A stretch of DNA of 64,000 nt, taken from positions 340,923-404,922 of the forward strand of contig CP096135.1 of the NCBI GenBank assembly GCA_023213195.1, written 5' to 3'. The notes beneath the pieces are model-generated. The model made no database searches, was not told the DNA's origin, and saw nothing but the letters and a program-made list of their open reading frames with translations. This DNA is from Sphingobacteriales bacterium JAD_PAG50586_3. Its GTDB lineage: Bacteria; Bacteroidota; Bacteroidia; CAMBQF01. The position numbers were made by a program, and so were the translations under genes. Positions 38,897 to 48,457 of the stretch are shown here, piece by piece (within the stretch, counting starts at the first letter, position 1; every line of letters begins with the position of its first letter).

Positions 38897-40069
38897 TTAT
38901 ACTAATTCAACAATAATAGCGCTGGCACCACCACCGCCGTTGCAAACAGCAGCAGCACCAACTTTAGCGCCGTTTTGTTTCAACACGTTTAGCAATGTTA
39001 CAATAATACGAGAGCCTGAGTTACCCAACGCGTGGCCTAAACCAACAGCGCCACCGTTAGCGTTAACCTTGGCAGGGTCTAGGTTTAGCAAGCGGTTGTT
39101 ACCAATAGCCACAGCCGAGAATGCTTCGTTAATCTCGTAGTACTCAATATCTTTTTGCTCAAGGCCTGCAAGGGCAATGGCTTTAGGTAATGCTTTGGCA
39201 GGGGCAGTAGTAAACCACTCAGGGGCTTGTTGCGCATCGGCAAAGCTGCGGATTTTAGCAATAGGCTTAATACCTAAAGCTTCTGCTTTTTCTTTGCTCA
39301 TTAACACAATGGCCGATGCACCATCGTTAAGCGCCGAAGCATTAGCGGCAGTAACTGTTCCGTCTTTTATAAATACCGGTTTAAGGCTTGGCATTTTATC
39401 AAAGTTGGCTTTTTTAAACTGCTCATCTTCGGTAACTGTAACGGGCACTTTACCCTCAATAGTAACAGGTACTACCTCATCGGCAAACTTACCGTTGGCC
39501 CACGATGCGGCAGAACGTTTGTAACTTTCTATAGCATACGCATCTTGCTCTTCGCGGGTAATGTTGTGCTCTTTGGCAAGCAATTCAGCAGCGTTACCCA
39601 TTGGGTATTCGTTATACACGTCCCACAGGCCGTCTTTCAATATACCGTCTTGTATTTGGCCGTGACCGTATTTGTAACCATTGCGGGCTTTGTCTAAGTA
39701 AAAAGGCACAAGGCTCATATTCTCCATGCCACCGGCAACAACCACATCGTTATGGCCCAGCATAATAGACTGTGCGCCAAGCATTACTGCTTTCATACCT
39801 GATGCGCATACCTTGTTAATGGTGGTACCCGGTACGGTGTTAGGAATACCTGCAAAAATTGAGGCCTGTGTAACAGGGGCCTGGCCTTCGCCGGCTTGTA
39901 GCACGTTACCCATAAACACCTCGTTAACCTCGGCAGGGTTAACACCGGCACGCTCTAAAGCGGCCTTTATAGCAATTGAACCAAGTTTGGTAGCCGGAAC
40001 GCTAGATAACGAGCCGCCAAAAGCCCCTACAGGGGTACGTACTGCCGATACTATATATACTTCTTTCAT
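38897..40069 (-). CDS. Acetyl-CoA acetyltransferase (thiolase II)
   Basis: 390 residues. Condenses two acetyl-CoA to acetoacetyl-CoA, or the reverse. Nucleophile Cys88 in NKVCASGMKAVM, NEAFSAVA with its conserved Asn-Glu, and the second Cys in VCNGGGGASAIIVE. The His motif is GHALGNSG instead of the common GHPIGASG: the His is kept. The intact length and frame suggest an active enzyme. Promoter TACCTTTG lies 24 bp upstream. Confidence 0.93.
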   Translation of the reverse strand: MKEVYIVSAVRTPVGAFGGSLSSVPATKLGSIAIKAALERAGVNPAEVNEVFMGNVLQAGEGQAPVTQASIFAGIPNTVPGTTINKVCASGMKAVMLGAQSIMLGHNDVVVAGGMENMSLVPFYLDKARNGYKYGHGQIQDGILKDGLWDVYNEYPMGNAAELLAKEHNITREEQDAYAIESYKRSAASWANGKFADEVVPVTIEGKVPVTVTEDEQFKKANFDKMPSLKPVFIKDGTVTAANASALNDGASAIVLMSKEKAEALGIKPIAKIRSFADAQQAPEWFTTAPAKALPKAIALAGLEQKDIEYYEINEAFSAVAIGNNRLLNLDPAKVNANGGAVGLGHALGNSGSRIIVTLLNVLKQNGAKVGAAAVCNGGGGASAIIVELV

Positions 40070-40092
40070 TTTGTTATGCTGTTTTGCGGGTG

Positions 40093-40100
40093 CAAAGGTA
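40093..40100 (-). promoter_or_regulatory. -7 box TACCTTTG of the thiolase
   Basis: TAnnTTTG match upstream of the ATG at 40069. Confidence 0.5.
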
Positions 40101-40207
40101 ATATTTTTAGCGTATAGCTGATAGCGTATAGCGTATAGGCAAAACTAACAACCCATCATACTAAATGTTTCCACAAACAGGTATAGGGTGGTGCGTAGGT
40201 GGCAATG

Positions 40208-40900
40208 TTACACATTAATGTGTTTAATTTCCCCGTCTCCGTATTGTACTACATCTTTTACCACAGCATTTCCGCTATAGTGTACATACCCCTGGCCGTA
40301 GTGTTTTATTGTTATTGACTTATCGGCGTGTAACGAAATATTGCCTTGTGCCATGTTTTTAATGGTTAATTCCCCCGCCATAAGTTGCGATGCGTCTAAA
40401 TCGCCCTCGCTTTGGTTTTTAATATCCAACTTCTCGCATGCGCCTTTTAACATTACATTTCCCTGTGTTTGACTTAACAGTTTAATGCTCGGGGCCACAA
40501 AATGTAACGATGTGTTTCCCTCGCTTTGTACTTTAATTTCAAGCGGTTGTAAAAGCGATATTTCTTTGGGGCAAAACACATCGCCACGGCTGTTGCGCAC
40601 ATACAAAGTATCTAGCTGTCGTAAAAAAACTTTAATAACGCAAGCCGTAAAAACCGGCCTCCTGAAATTGGCCTCCATAGAAACATACAGTGTGCGCCCC
40701 GCATTGGTTGCGGTAAAATATTCGTGCAGGTTTTCGTCTGTTTCTATTACTACTTTTTCTTCATCGCTTTGGTACAGTTCAATACGGCCCATACAGGCCA
40801 GGTGTAGGCGGATAAACGTACTAACATTTAACTCGCGGGAAACTATGTTTCCGTTTCCTTTTATCTCAATCATTTGACGTAATTTTTTAAAGTTTACCAT
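40208..40900 (-). CDS. DUF2807 (GIN-domain) protein
   Basis: 230 residues, or 221 from MIEIKGNGNIV. A right-handed beta-solenoid of short repeats typical of DUF2807 (NTSLHFVAPSIKLLSQTQGNVMLKG in two overlapping halves; GDLDASQLMAGELTIKN). No signal peptide is visible, which is unusual because most members are exported. Preceded by the small protein at 40913-41137 with a 12-bp gap, so the two form an operon. Confidence 0.75.
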   Translation of the reverse strand: MVNFKKLRQMIEIKGNGNIVSRELNVSTFIRLHLACMGRIELYQSDEEKVVIETDENLHEYFTATNAGRTLYVSMEANFRRPVFTACVIKVFLRQLDTLYVRNSRGDVFCPKEISLLQPLEIKVQSEGNTSLHFVAPSIKLLSQTQGNVMLKGACEKLDIKNQSEGDLDASQLMAGELTIKNMAQGNISLHADKSITIKHYGQGYVHYSGNAVVKDVVQYGDGEIKHINV

Positions 40901-40912
40901 TTTATTATTCTT

Positions 40913-41137
40913 TTAATCATTCAACAATTCACATTTAAACCCGTGTGTTTTTACCAATTCAATTATACTATCTGTAGAAACCGGTGCCCAGGCCCCTACT
41001 ACGCGTAAAATCCTGTCGTTATCTTCTAAATCCAGCGTGGCCACCACGCCCGGAAACTGTTGTTTTATAGCCGTAAGCACCTGCTTTTTTGCTGCCTTTA
41101 GATGGATATCAGTCTTAAATATTTCTATCATAGCCAT
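40913..41137 (-). CDS. Small ferredoxin-fold protein (HMA-like without CxxC)
   Basis: 74 residues (72 from MIEIFKTDI). The pattern FKTDIHLKAAKKQVLTAIKQQ ... VATLDLEDNDRILRVVG resembles a heavy-metal-associated domain, but the metal-binding Cys pair is missing. It may be a protein-interaction or regulatory domain. It is divergent from an AraC-type regulator 92 bp away. Confidence 0.6.
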   Translation of the reverse strand: MAMIEIFKTDIHLKAAKKQVLTAIKQQFPGVVATLDLEDNDRILRVVGAWAPVSTDSIIELVKTHGFKCELLND

Positions 41138-41184
41138 TGCGTTAATTCATTCTAACACCACAAAATTATGCCCAAAGCCAACGG

Positions 41185-41202
41185 CGTATATTATATTATA
41201 CG
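41185..41202. promoter_or_regulatory. Inverted repeat in the AraC divergent gap
   Basis: CGTATA-ttatat-TATACG, 6-bp arms with a 6-bp spacer, between the divergent starts at 41131/41137 and 41230. Candidate operator for the neighbouring regulator. Confidence 0.35.
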
Positions 41203-41229
41203 GATAATAACTTATATTTACAGGATAAA

Positions 41230-41998
41230 ATGGGAATACACATATTACATAACAATAACAGCAAAACCGTAGTTGTGCCCTTTGCTAAACAAGAGCTGGC
41301 AAATGGTAGCGTACAGTTTTGGTGCAACACACAAACAAATGAGCATAACTTACTGTACACCGGAAACCGCAGAAAAAAGGCATAGAAAACACGGGTTTTA
41401 TTGTTGAATTTTCTGTATCTACATTTCGATTGCTTGTAAAAACAGGCAACCAACTATTAAAAGATTTTGCAAAAAAACTAAGCGCCGGTAAACCGGTTGT
41501 ATTGTCTGCCAATAACTTACCGTTAGATGCCGCCATGCACCAGTGCATATATACCATAACGCATTATAACGAAGACCCGGCGCTACAGCAAATGTACCTG
41601 TATACACGAGTGGTAGATTTATTAAGGCTGCAGCAACAGAGCTATATAAAAGCAACCGCTGCAAAGCCTGCCCATGTAAAAACTGAATACGACAAAGAGC
41701 GTATTGTTTATGCCCGCGATTACCTGCTTACCCACATGGATGCTCCGCCTACATTGCCACAACTGGCAGCCATTGCAGGTATTAACGAATTTAAACTTAA
41801 ACGTGGGTTTAGGGAGTTGTTTAACCATAGCGTATTTGGCTACCTGACCGATGTGCGGCTTGAAATGGCCCGCACCGCGTTGCGGCAAAAACAAAAAACA
41901 GTTACGCAAATAGCGTTTGAATTAGGGTATGCATCGCTACAACATTTTAGCATGGCATTTAAAAAAAGTATGCTGTTTCTCCCCGTCAATTCAAGTAA
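41230..41998 (+). CDS. AraC-family transcriptional regulator, two frame breaks
   Basis: About 256 residues. The C-terminal double helix-turn-helix is clear: LPQLAAIAGINEFKLKRGF, then VTQIAFELGYASLQHFSMAFKKKY...SPRQFK. The N-terminal ~150 residues (FIVEFSVSTFRLL; ENT) form the short effector part usual in Bacteroidota AraC proteins without a cupin. Breaks: A runs near 41372-41377 and 41961-41967, each one A short. Repaired length is 257 codons. The divergent DUF2807/HMA-like operon is its likely target. Confidence 0.85.
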
Positions 41999-42067
41999 TA
42001 GCATACAAAACCCCTTATTAAATATTTGCTTTGCCAACCCAATGTCCGGAACGGACAGCGACCGGCT

Positions 42068-42270
42068 TAGCGTTTTGAAACGGGGCCCCGCAGAGAAAGT
42101 AAGCGGCCAAAATCGGCGCTGTTTGAGTCCCGAAGCATCGGGACGAGTTTTGCCGATTTTAGCGAACGCCCTCGTAGCGGGTCGTTGAAAAATGCAGCCG
42201 TTGATTTTTTGATTACTTTTTGATCAAGCAAAAAGTAATTGCCCTCCGCAAAGGAGTGCCTTCCGCATAG
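42068..42270 (+). repeat. Long structured dispersed repeat, diverged copy 2
   Basis: Body with CGAAGCATCGGGACG and a CCGATTTTAG arm, then the end hairpin TTACTTTTTGatcaaGCAAAAAGTAA (arms TTACTTTTTG and CAAAAAGTAA) near 42209-42240, then CCCTCCGCAAAGGAG. Same design as copies 1, 3, 4, 5 but a different body. The rest of the gap 41999-42454 holds CAACTGGCAAC-type units at 42377-42430. Confidence 0.6.
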
Positions 42271-42436
42271 GACAATAATATCAAAGAAAGTATCGCCCCC
42301 GGCAGGCAGCGCCGCAGGCAATAAAGCTAAAGTAATTACACTCTGCATGGAAGCGCCGTCCGCAGTAAAACCAATTACTGACAACCGACTACTCATTACT
42401 GATAACCGTCAACTGGCAACCGAGAACTATTTATTG

Positions 42437-42444
42437 TATTTTTG
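42437..42444 (+). promoter_or_regulatory. -7 box TATTTTTG of the HD phosphodiesterase
   Basis: TAnnTTTG match 10 bp upstream of the ATG at 42455. Confidence 0.45.
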
Positions 42445-42454
42445 GCAAACCACC

Positions 42455-44537
42455 ATGGACAGGATAAAAGAAAGCGTACGCACGGCAAACTCAGTGGCAT
42501 TTAAGTCGTTTGTGTTTATACTAACGGTAATACTGGTGGTATGGATGTTCCCCAACAGCCGTAAGTTTAAGTACGAGTATCAAAAGAACAAGCCCTAGCA
42601 ATACGAAGATTTAAAAGCGCCTTTCGGCTTCCCCATCTACAAATCTAACATTGAGCTTGATAACGAATACGAAGGCATACGCCGTGGTTTTAAGCCTTTT
42701 TTCAGCATAAACAAAGGGGTACACAACAGGGTAAAAGATAAGTTTAGGAAAGAACTGGGGGTAGAGCAAGCCGATACCGGCATGGTAATGCGCCGCTCTA
42801 AAGAAAAATGGTGCTAAACACATCAGAAAACCTGCTGGCGGGTTTGGCCCTTATTACCGAACTGTACCGCTATGGCATTTATGGCGAAACAGAGGTGCTT
42901 AAGGGCAAACGCGGCAATTACGAGATTACCATTGTAGAGGGCAAGTTTGCCGACGAAAGGCTTCTTTCATCATTCATAAAAATTACCGCCGCCCGCGATT
43001 CGCTAAACGCTTGGGTGGTGCGCCGTTTCCCGATATGCCGCAAGAGGTGGTAGATATTATAGCCCGGCAACTGGAACCCGATGTTTTTTACGAGGCAGAT
43101 TTAAGCCGCGAGTATAAAACGGGGCTGGAAGATGATGTGTCTATAACCCAGGGGCTGGTGCAAAAAGACGAGATTATTGTACGCCGTGGCAATAGTGTAA
43201 ATAACGAGGTGTACCAAAAGCTGGAATCGCTGCGGATGGAGACCGAAAAGCAATACGGCGACACCTACAACATTTGGGCGGTAAACATAGGCCAAGCCAT
43301 AGTTATATCTATGGCATTAACGTTGTTGGTGCTGTTTTTATGGCTCTTCCGTAAAGAAATGGTGCGCGATAATGCCCGTTTCAGCTTCCTATTTTTCATT
43401 ATTTTATTGATGGTGTTTAGTTGTTGGGTAGTGCTTCAGTTTGATGAATTGAACATTTACCTGGTACCGTTTTGTATTGTTACCATTATTATCAGGGCCT
43501 TTTTCGATACCCGGGTGGCGCTCTACACCCACCTTATAACGGTGCTGGTGGTAGGCTTTATCATACCCAACAGCTTCGAGTTTGTATTCTTACAATTATC
43601 GGCAGGCATTATAGCCCTGTTTAGCATTGTAGGATTAAAGAAACGCGGGCAGCTTATTGTTGCCGCCGCCATGGTATTCGGCATGTACGCCCTGGGCTAT
43701 ACCGGCATACAAATTCTGCACGAGGGCAGTTTTGACAACCTCTACCTTAAACCCTACACCTGGTTTGCAGGTAGCAGCTTGTTGTTACTATTTGCGTATC
43801 CTTCTATTTTTATTTTTGAAAAGCTGTTTGGTTTTACGTCTGATGTACGTTTGCTAGAACTTGCCGACACTAACAGTCCGCTGCTAAAAGAGCTGGCACT
43901 AAAGGCCCCCGGCACCTTTCAACACTCGCTACAGGTGGCTAACCTTGCCGAGGCGGCTATTGATAAAATTGGTGGCGAATCGTTACTAGTACGCACCGGC
44001 GCCTTGTACCACGACATTGGTAAAATGGAGATGCCGCTGTACTTTATAGAGAACCAGGTAGAGGGTGTAAACCCACACGATACTATTGAGTTTGACCAAA
44101 GTGCGCATATTATTGTAAACCACGTAGCCCGAGGTGTTGAGCTGGCTAAAAAATACAGGCTACCACAGCAGGTTATAGATTTTATAGAAACGCATCACGG
44201 CACCACACGCGTGCAGTATTTCTACAACTCGTACATTAAAAAATTCCCCGATAGGGCTGTAGATTTAGAACTGTTCTCTTACCCCGGCCCTAAGCCGTTT
44301 AGTAAAGAAACCGCTGTGCTTATGATGGCCGACTCGGTAGAAGCGGCATCGCGCAGCCTAAAATCTAAAGACCCCGAATCGCTAAACACGCTGGTAGATA
44401 ACATTATCCACCGTATGATTGAAGACGAGCAGTTTAACGAGAGTGATATAACATTAAAAGACATTGACCTTGCCCGCCGCATATTTAAGAAGATGCTGGG
44501 CAATATGTACCACGCACGTATTGAATACCCAAAATAG
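42455..44537 (+). CDS. 7TM-HD phosphohydrolase (PgpH-like, probable c-di-AMP phosphodiesterase); one in-frame TAG and two frame breaks
   Basis: About 694 residues. One N-terminal helix, an extracytoplasmic 7TMR-HDED domain (to about residue 270), seven helices, and a cytoplasmic HD domain with PGTFQHSLQVANLAEAA, TGALYHDIGKMEMPLYF, NHVARGVELAKKY and IETHHGTTRVQYF. Breaks: TAG at 42596-42598, where TGG (in CCTGG) gives NKPWQYEDLKAPF; an A run near 42805-42810 (KEKMVLNTSENLLAG); and about 43012-43016 (SLNALGGAPFPDMPQE). The repaired length is a multiple of three. Family members control c-di-AMP levels. Confidence 0.88.
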
Positions 44538-44606
44538 GGATCAGGGTTCAGTAGTCAGGGCTCAGTAAAATTTTCCTGACGGCTGACCCCTGACCTCTGA
44601 CCCCTA
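44538..44606. repeat. CAGGGxTCAG minisatellite-like repeat
   Basis: Runs of TCAGGG / CCCTGAC words (TCAGTAGTCAGGGCTCAG, then GGCTGACCCCTGACCTCTG). The same words occur at about 54098-54127. Confidence 0.55.
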
Positions 44607-44614
44607 TAAACACA

Positions 44615-45900
44615 ATGGAATTTACAGAGCAATTTGCCCACCAACAAGACAATAACGACCCGCTAAAAGGCTTCCGCGATAAGTTCATCATTCCCAAGCA
44701 CAACGGTACTGATGCTGTTTATTTTTGTGGTAACTCGTTAGGGCTTCAACCTAAAAATTTAGGGGGTATATTCAGGCTGAATTAGATGTTTGGGCCGAAC
44801 TGGGCGTAGAAGGCCACTTTACCGAAAGGGAGAAAACTTTAAGTGATGGTACCACTATCACATCGGGCAATTGGATGCCCTACCACGAGTGCTTTGCCAC
44901 CGATGTAAGCAAAATTGTGGGCGCATTGCCAAGTGAGGTTGTGGTTATGAACCAGCTTACGGTAAACCTGCACCTGCTTATGACCAGCTTTTACCGCCCT
45001 ACCAAAGAGCGGTTTAAAATCATCTGCGAGAAAAAACCGTTCCCCAGCGATAGTTACGCGTTTGAGTCGCAGGCGCGGCTGCATGGCTTTGACCCTGCCG
45101 AAGCGGTAATTGAGATTGATTACTCTGATGGCTACTACACCTCTACCCAACAAATAATTGATACGATAAACCAACATGCTAATGAGTTGGCGGTGGTTAT
45201 TATTGGCGGGGTAAACTACTACAACGGCCAGTTGTACAATATGAAAGCCATTACCGAAGCTACCCACAAAACGGGCGCTTACTGCGGTTTCGACCTTGCG
45301 CATGCCGCGGGCAACGCAGCCCTTGAACTGCACAACTGGAATGTAGACTTTGCCTGTTGGTGCAGCTATAAGTATTTAAACTCGGGCCCGGGCAGTGTGG
45401 CGGGGGCTTTTGTCCACGAGAAACACCACAAATCTAACCTGCCACGCATGGCCGGTTGGTGGGGACACAATAAAGAAAACCGCTTTAAAATGGAGCCGGG
45501 TTTTTCTCCTATTGAGAGTGCCGAAGGATGGCAACTGAGCAACGCACCCATATTTTCTATGGCAGCGCACAGGGCATCGGTAGCCATTTTTGCCGAGGCA
45601 GGCATGGAAGCGCTAACCGCTAAAAGCAAGCAGCTTACTGGTTACTTAGAATTCTGCCTGAACCAAATCAATACCAACAACAGTTTTAAAATTATAACTC
45701 CGGCAAACCCCGCAGAACGTGGCTGCCAGCTATCGCTGTTGTTTAACGATAAAGGCCGTGAGGTGTTTGATGCCCTAACCGCCAACGGTGTTATTGCCGA
45801 CTGGCGCAACCCCAACGTTATCCGCATAGCGCCAGTACCTTTGTATAACACATTTGGCGATTGCTATAGGTTTGCGAAGATTGTAGCGGAGATAATTTAA
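44615..45900 (+). CDS. kynU: Kynureninase, frameshifted near the N-terminus
   Basis: PLP enzyme that cleaves kynurenine to anthranilate or 3-hydroxykynurenine to 3-hydroxyanthranilate in tryptophan breakdown or NAD synthesis. About 428 residues. Motifs: VYFCGNSLGLQPKNLG, FDLAHAAGNAALELHNWNV, the PLP lysine in WCSYKYLNSGPGSV near residue 251, and WWGHNKENRFKMEPGF. The break is a run of five G at 44760-44764; six gives LGGYIQAELDVWAELG. No other kynurenine-pathway gene is in the window. Confidence 0.95.
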
Positions 45901-46419
45901 AAATCCCTCCCCCTCGTTACACTCGGGTACTCCCTTTACAAGGGAGAGTTGTTTCCCTATTAGTAAAGTTGGAGATTCCGCATCAAGTGCGGGATGACTT
46001 CCATTTGTCTTGTGCGGTGGGTAGTCCACGCCCGGCGCGGACACAAAATTTTGCATGGCAATTAGTGTGGTTAGCCCTGTGCGAGAGCAAAATTGAAGTG
46101 TCTTTGGGCGTGGTGTCTTTTTTGGATACTTTTTGGACAAGCAAAAAGTATCGCCCCGCAGGGATAGCGCCGCAGGCTAATGAAGATGTTTGAGTCAGGG
46201 CTAAAGCCCCTTTTTGTCAACACTTAACAATCCCCAGACTAAAGTCTGGGGTTAAGGCATACAATATGATAAGTTAACTATAACCCCCTTCCCCACAAAT
46301 CATTGTACATACAGCCTTAAATTTATTTCGGCTATATTGCTTAGGTAATATTTTTAATGTACGTTTGTTACCTATCACTATAAACACAGGCTTAATTATA
46401 GAATCAAAATCTACCAGAA
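45901..46419. other. 519-bp intergenic region
   Basis: Contains a palindromic module at about 45903-45950, the long dispersed repeat at 46011-46177, and two simple palindromes, GGGCTAAAGCCCC (about 46199-46211) and CCCCAGACTaAAGTCTGGGG (about 46233-46252). No gene recognised. Confidence 0.6.
46011..46177 (+). repeat. Long structured dispersed repeat, copy 3 (best preserved)
   Basis: GTAGTCCACGCCCGG, GCATGGCAATTAGTGTGG, GGGCGTGGTGTCTTTTTTGG, end hairpin TACTTTTTG-gacaag-CAAAAAGTA, then CGCCCCGCAGGG and GCCGCAGGC. Confidence 0.8.
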
Positions 46420-46869
46420 ATGTCAGGCGTTAATAAAGTCATTTTAATTGGCAACGTTGGTAAAGACCCCGAAATCCGCCACATGGAGAACGGTACCAGC
46501 AAAGCAACTTTCCCCCTTGCTACTACAGAAACATACCGCGACCGCGAAGGGCAGCGCATGGAGCAAACCGAGTGGCACAACATTGTTTTGTGGCGCGGCC
46601 TTGCCGACCTGGCAGAAAAATACATACGCAAAGGCAAGCAACTTTATATAGAAGGTAAGCTACGCACCCGCTCTTGGGAAGACCGCGACGGTAACAAGCG
46701 CTACACTACTGAGATTATTGCCGATAACATTACCCTGTTGGGTGGCCTGCAACGCAGGGAAGAGCAACAAGGTGGCACACAACAAGCAGAACCTGCTTAT
46801 AATGCCGGTACCCCTACCACAGAACCCGCCCCGCCAATAGAGGGCCCAAGCGACGATTTGCCATTCTAA
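46420..46869 (+). CDS. ssb: Single-stranded DNA-binding protein
   Basis: 149 residues. OB-fold (NKVILIGNVGKDPEIR; EWHNIVLWRGLADLAEKYI; YIEGKLRTRSWEDRDGNK), a Gln/Pro-rich linker, and the acidic tip SDDLPF that recruits other repair proteins. Terminated by the hairpin at 46891-46925 and followed by gldE, the usual Bacteroidota order. Confidence 0.96.
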   Translation: MSGVNKVILIGNVGKDPEIRHMENGTSKATFPLATTETYRDREGQRMEQTEWHNIVLWRGLADLAEKYIRKGKQLYIEGKLRTRSWEDRDGNKRYTTEIIADNITLLGGLQRREEQQGGTQQAEPAYNAGTPTTEPAPPIEGPSDDLPF

Positions 46870-46890
46870 AACATTGTTAATCAATTTAAT

Positions 46891-46925
46891 AAAGGCTTAT
46901 CAAACATTAATTGTTCGATAAGCTT
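46891..46925 (+). terminator. Rho-independent terminator after ssb
   Basis: AAAGgCTTATC / GATAAGCTTT stem (one bulged G), followed by a T-rich stretch (GTTATTTTACCCTTTTTC). Confidence 0.7.
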
Positions 46926-46959
46926 TGTTATTTTACCCTTTTTCCCTTTAGTTTTTATA

Positions 46960-46967
46960 TATCTTTG
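46960..46967 (+). promoter_or_regulatory. -7 box TATCTTTG of gldE
   Basis: TAnnTTTG match 21 bp upstream of the TTG start at 46989. Confidence 0.5.
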
Positions 46968-46988
46968 TTTAGGTTCAATTGCTAAATT

Positions 46989-48346
46989 TTGGAAGACAGT
47001 AGTATAAGTATATCCCCCGACAACCCCTACCAGGCCGTGTTTGCAGTAATGCTGCAAATATCTGTTAAGCCATTTTCGTATAGCGTTATTATTATTGCAC
47101 TTGTAATGTTGCTGTTGCTATTTGGCTCGGCATTTTTCTCAGCGTCAGAAAACGCGTTCTTCTCTTTAGGCCCTGCTGATAATGATGAGCTGGAAAACGA
47201 CGATAGCAGCACCTCTAACCTTATAAAAGAACTGCTGGAGAAGCCTAAAAAACTACTGGCAACCATACTTATTGGCAACAACATTGTAAACGTAGGCATT
47301 GCGGTTTTATCTACCATTTTTATAGAGCAAACGTTTGAATTTCATAGCGAAACGGTAAAGCTTGTTATACAGGTAATTGCCGTAACCTTTATTATATTGT
47401 TGGTGGGCGAGGTTATGCCAAAGGTATATGCCACCCAAAACCCACTTACTACAGCCCGCTTTTTTGCTTACCCGCTGTATATAATAGGCAGGTTTTTCTA
47501 CCCCTAAGCTACGTTATGGTTAAGGGCACCGGGTTTTTAGATAAAAGGGTAAAGCAAAACACCAGCCTATCGGTAGACCAGCTATCGCAAGCGTTGGAAC
47601 TAACTAATGAGGACAGTCTTGACCAGGATGAGAACAATATCCTCCGTGGCATTGTAAACTTTGGCAATACCGATGTTACCCAGGTTATGCGCCCCCGTAT
47701 TGATGTTAAGGCCATAGAGGCTTCGGCATCGTACGATGAGATGCTGGCCCTGGTAAAAGACTACGGCTACTCGCGCGTGCCTATTTATAACGAAACGCTA
47801 GACCAGGTAGTGGGCATACTCCACATAAAAGACCTGTTGCCACACTTGCAGCGTAACGATGATTTTGAGTGGCTTACCCTTATCCGCAAGCCGTTTTATG
47901 TGCCCGAGAATAAGAAGATTGACGATTTGATGAAGGACTTTCAAGCAAAGAAGATACACATTGCCGTGGTGGTAGATGAGTATGGCGGCACCAGCGGCAT
48001 TGTTACCTTTGAAGATATTATTGAAGAAATTGTAGGAGAGATTAACGATGAGTTTGACGAGGACGATATAACCTACACCCGCTTAGACGACCATAACTTT
48101 GTGTTTGAGGGCAAAACCCTGCTAAACGATATTTACCGTGTTACTGGCATACCATCTGAAGATTTTGACAAAGCCAAAGGCGAGAGCGAAACCGTGGCCG
48201 GCTTTATACTGGAAATAACCGGCAGCATGCCTGTGCGTGGCCAGGAAGTTGAGTTTAACGGTTACCGTTTTAAAATAGAATCGGTAGATAACCGCCGCAT
48301 AAAACGCGTTAAGCTTGTAATACCCGAAGATGGTATTGATGGGTAA
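46989..48346 (+). CDS. gldE: GldE-like CNNM/CBS-domain membrane protein, frameshifted
   Basis: About 452 residues: a CNNM/DUF21 membrane domain (VMLLLLFGSAFFSASENAFF; LGEVMP-like LVGEVMPKVYATQNP), two CBS domains (VTQVMRPRIDVKAIEAS; HIAVVVDEYGGTSGIVTFED) and a CorC/HlyC domain at the end. The break is a run of four C at 47502-47505; five C gives FYPLSYVMVKGTGFLDK. In gliding Bacteroidota gldE follows ssb and precedes gldD. Here gldD does not follow, so the link to gliding is by family and ssb synteny only. The start is TTG. Confidence 0.85.
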
Positions 48347-48444
48347 TTATTAATTATGACTTATTCATTCTTTATCTCCTTATCTTTTCATTACCCTTTA
48401 TAACGCCCCTTACCCCAAGCCCCTCGCCCCTAAAATAAATTCAT

Positions 48445-48452
48445 TACTTTTG
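48445..48452 (+). promoter_or_regulatory. -7 box TACTTTTG of the lpx operon
   Basis: TAnnTTTG match 5 bp upstream of the lpxD ATG at 48458. Confidence 0.5.
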
Positions 48453-48457
48453 CCTTA

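Noticed and set aside
24722..42598. In-frame TAG codons (24722-24724 and 42596-42598) as a sign of stop-codon reassignment or a 22nd amino acid
   Set aside because: Several genes here end in TAG (lpxD, leuS, the GT2 gene at 33000), and both internal TAGs fit CCWGG misreads (CAG and TGG), so sequence error is simpler.
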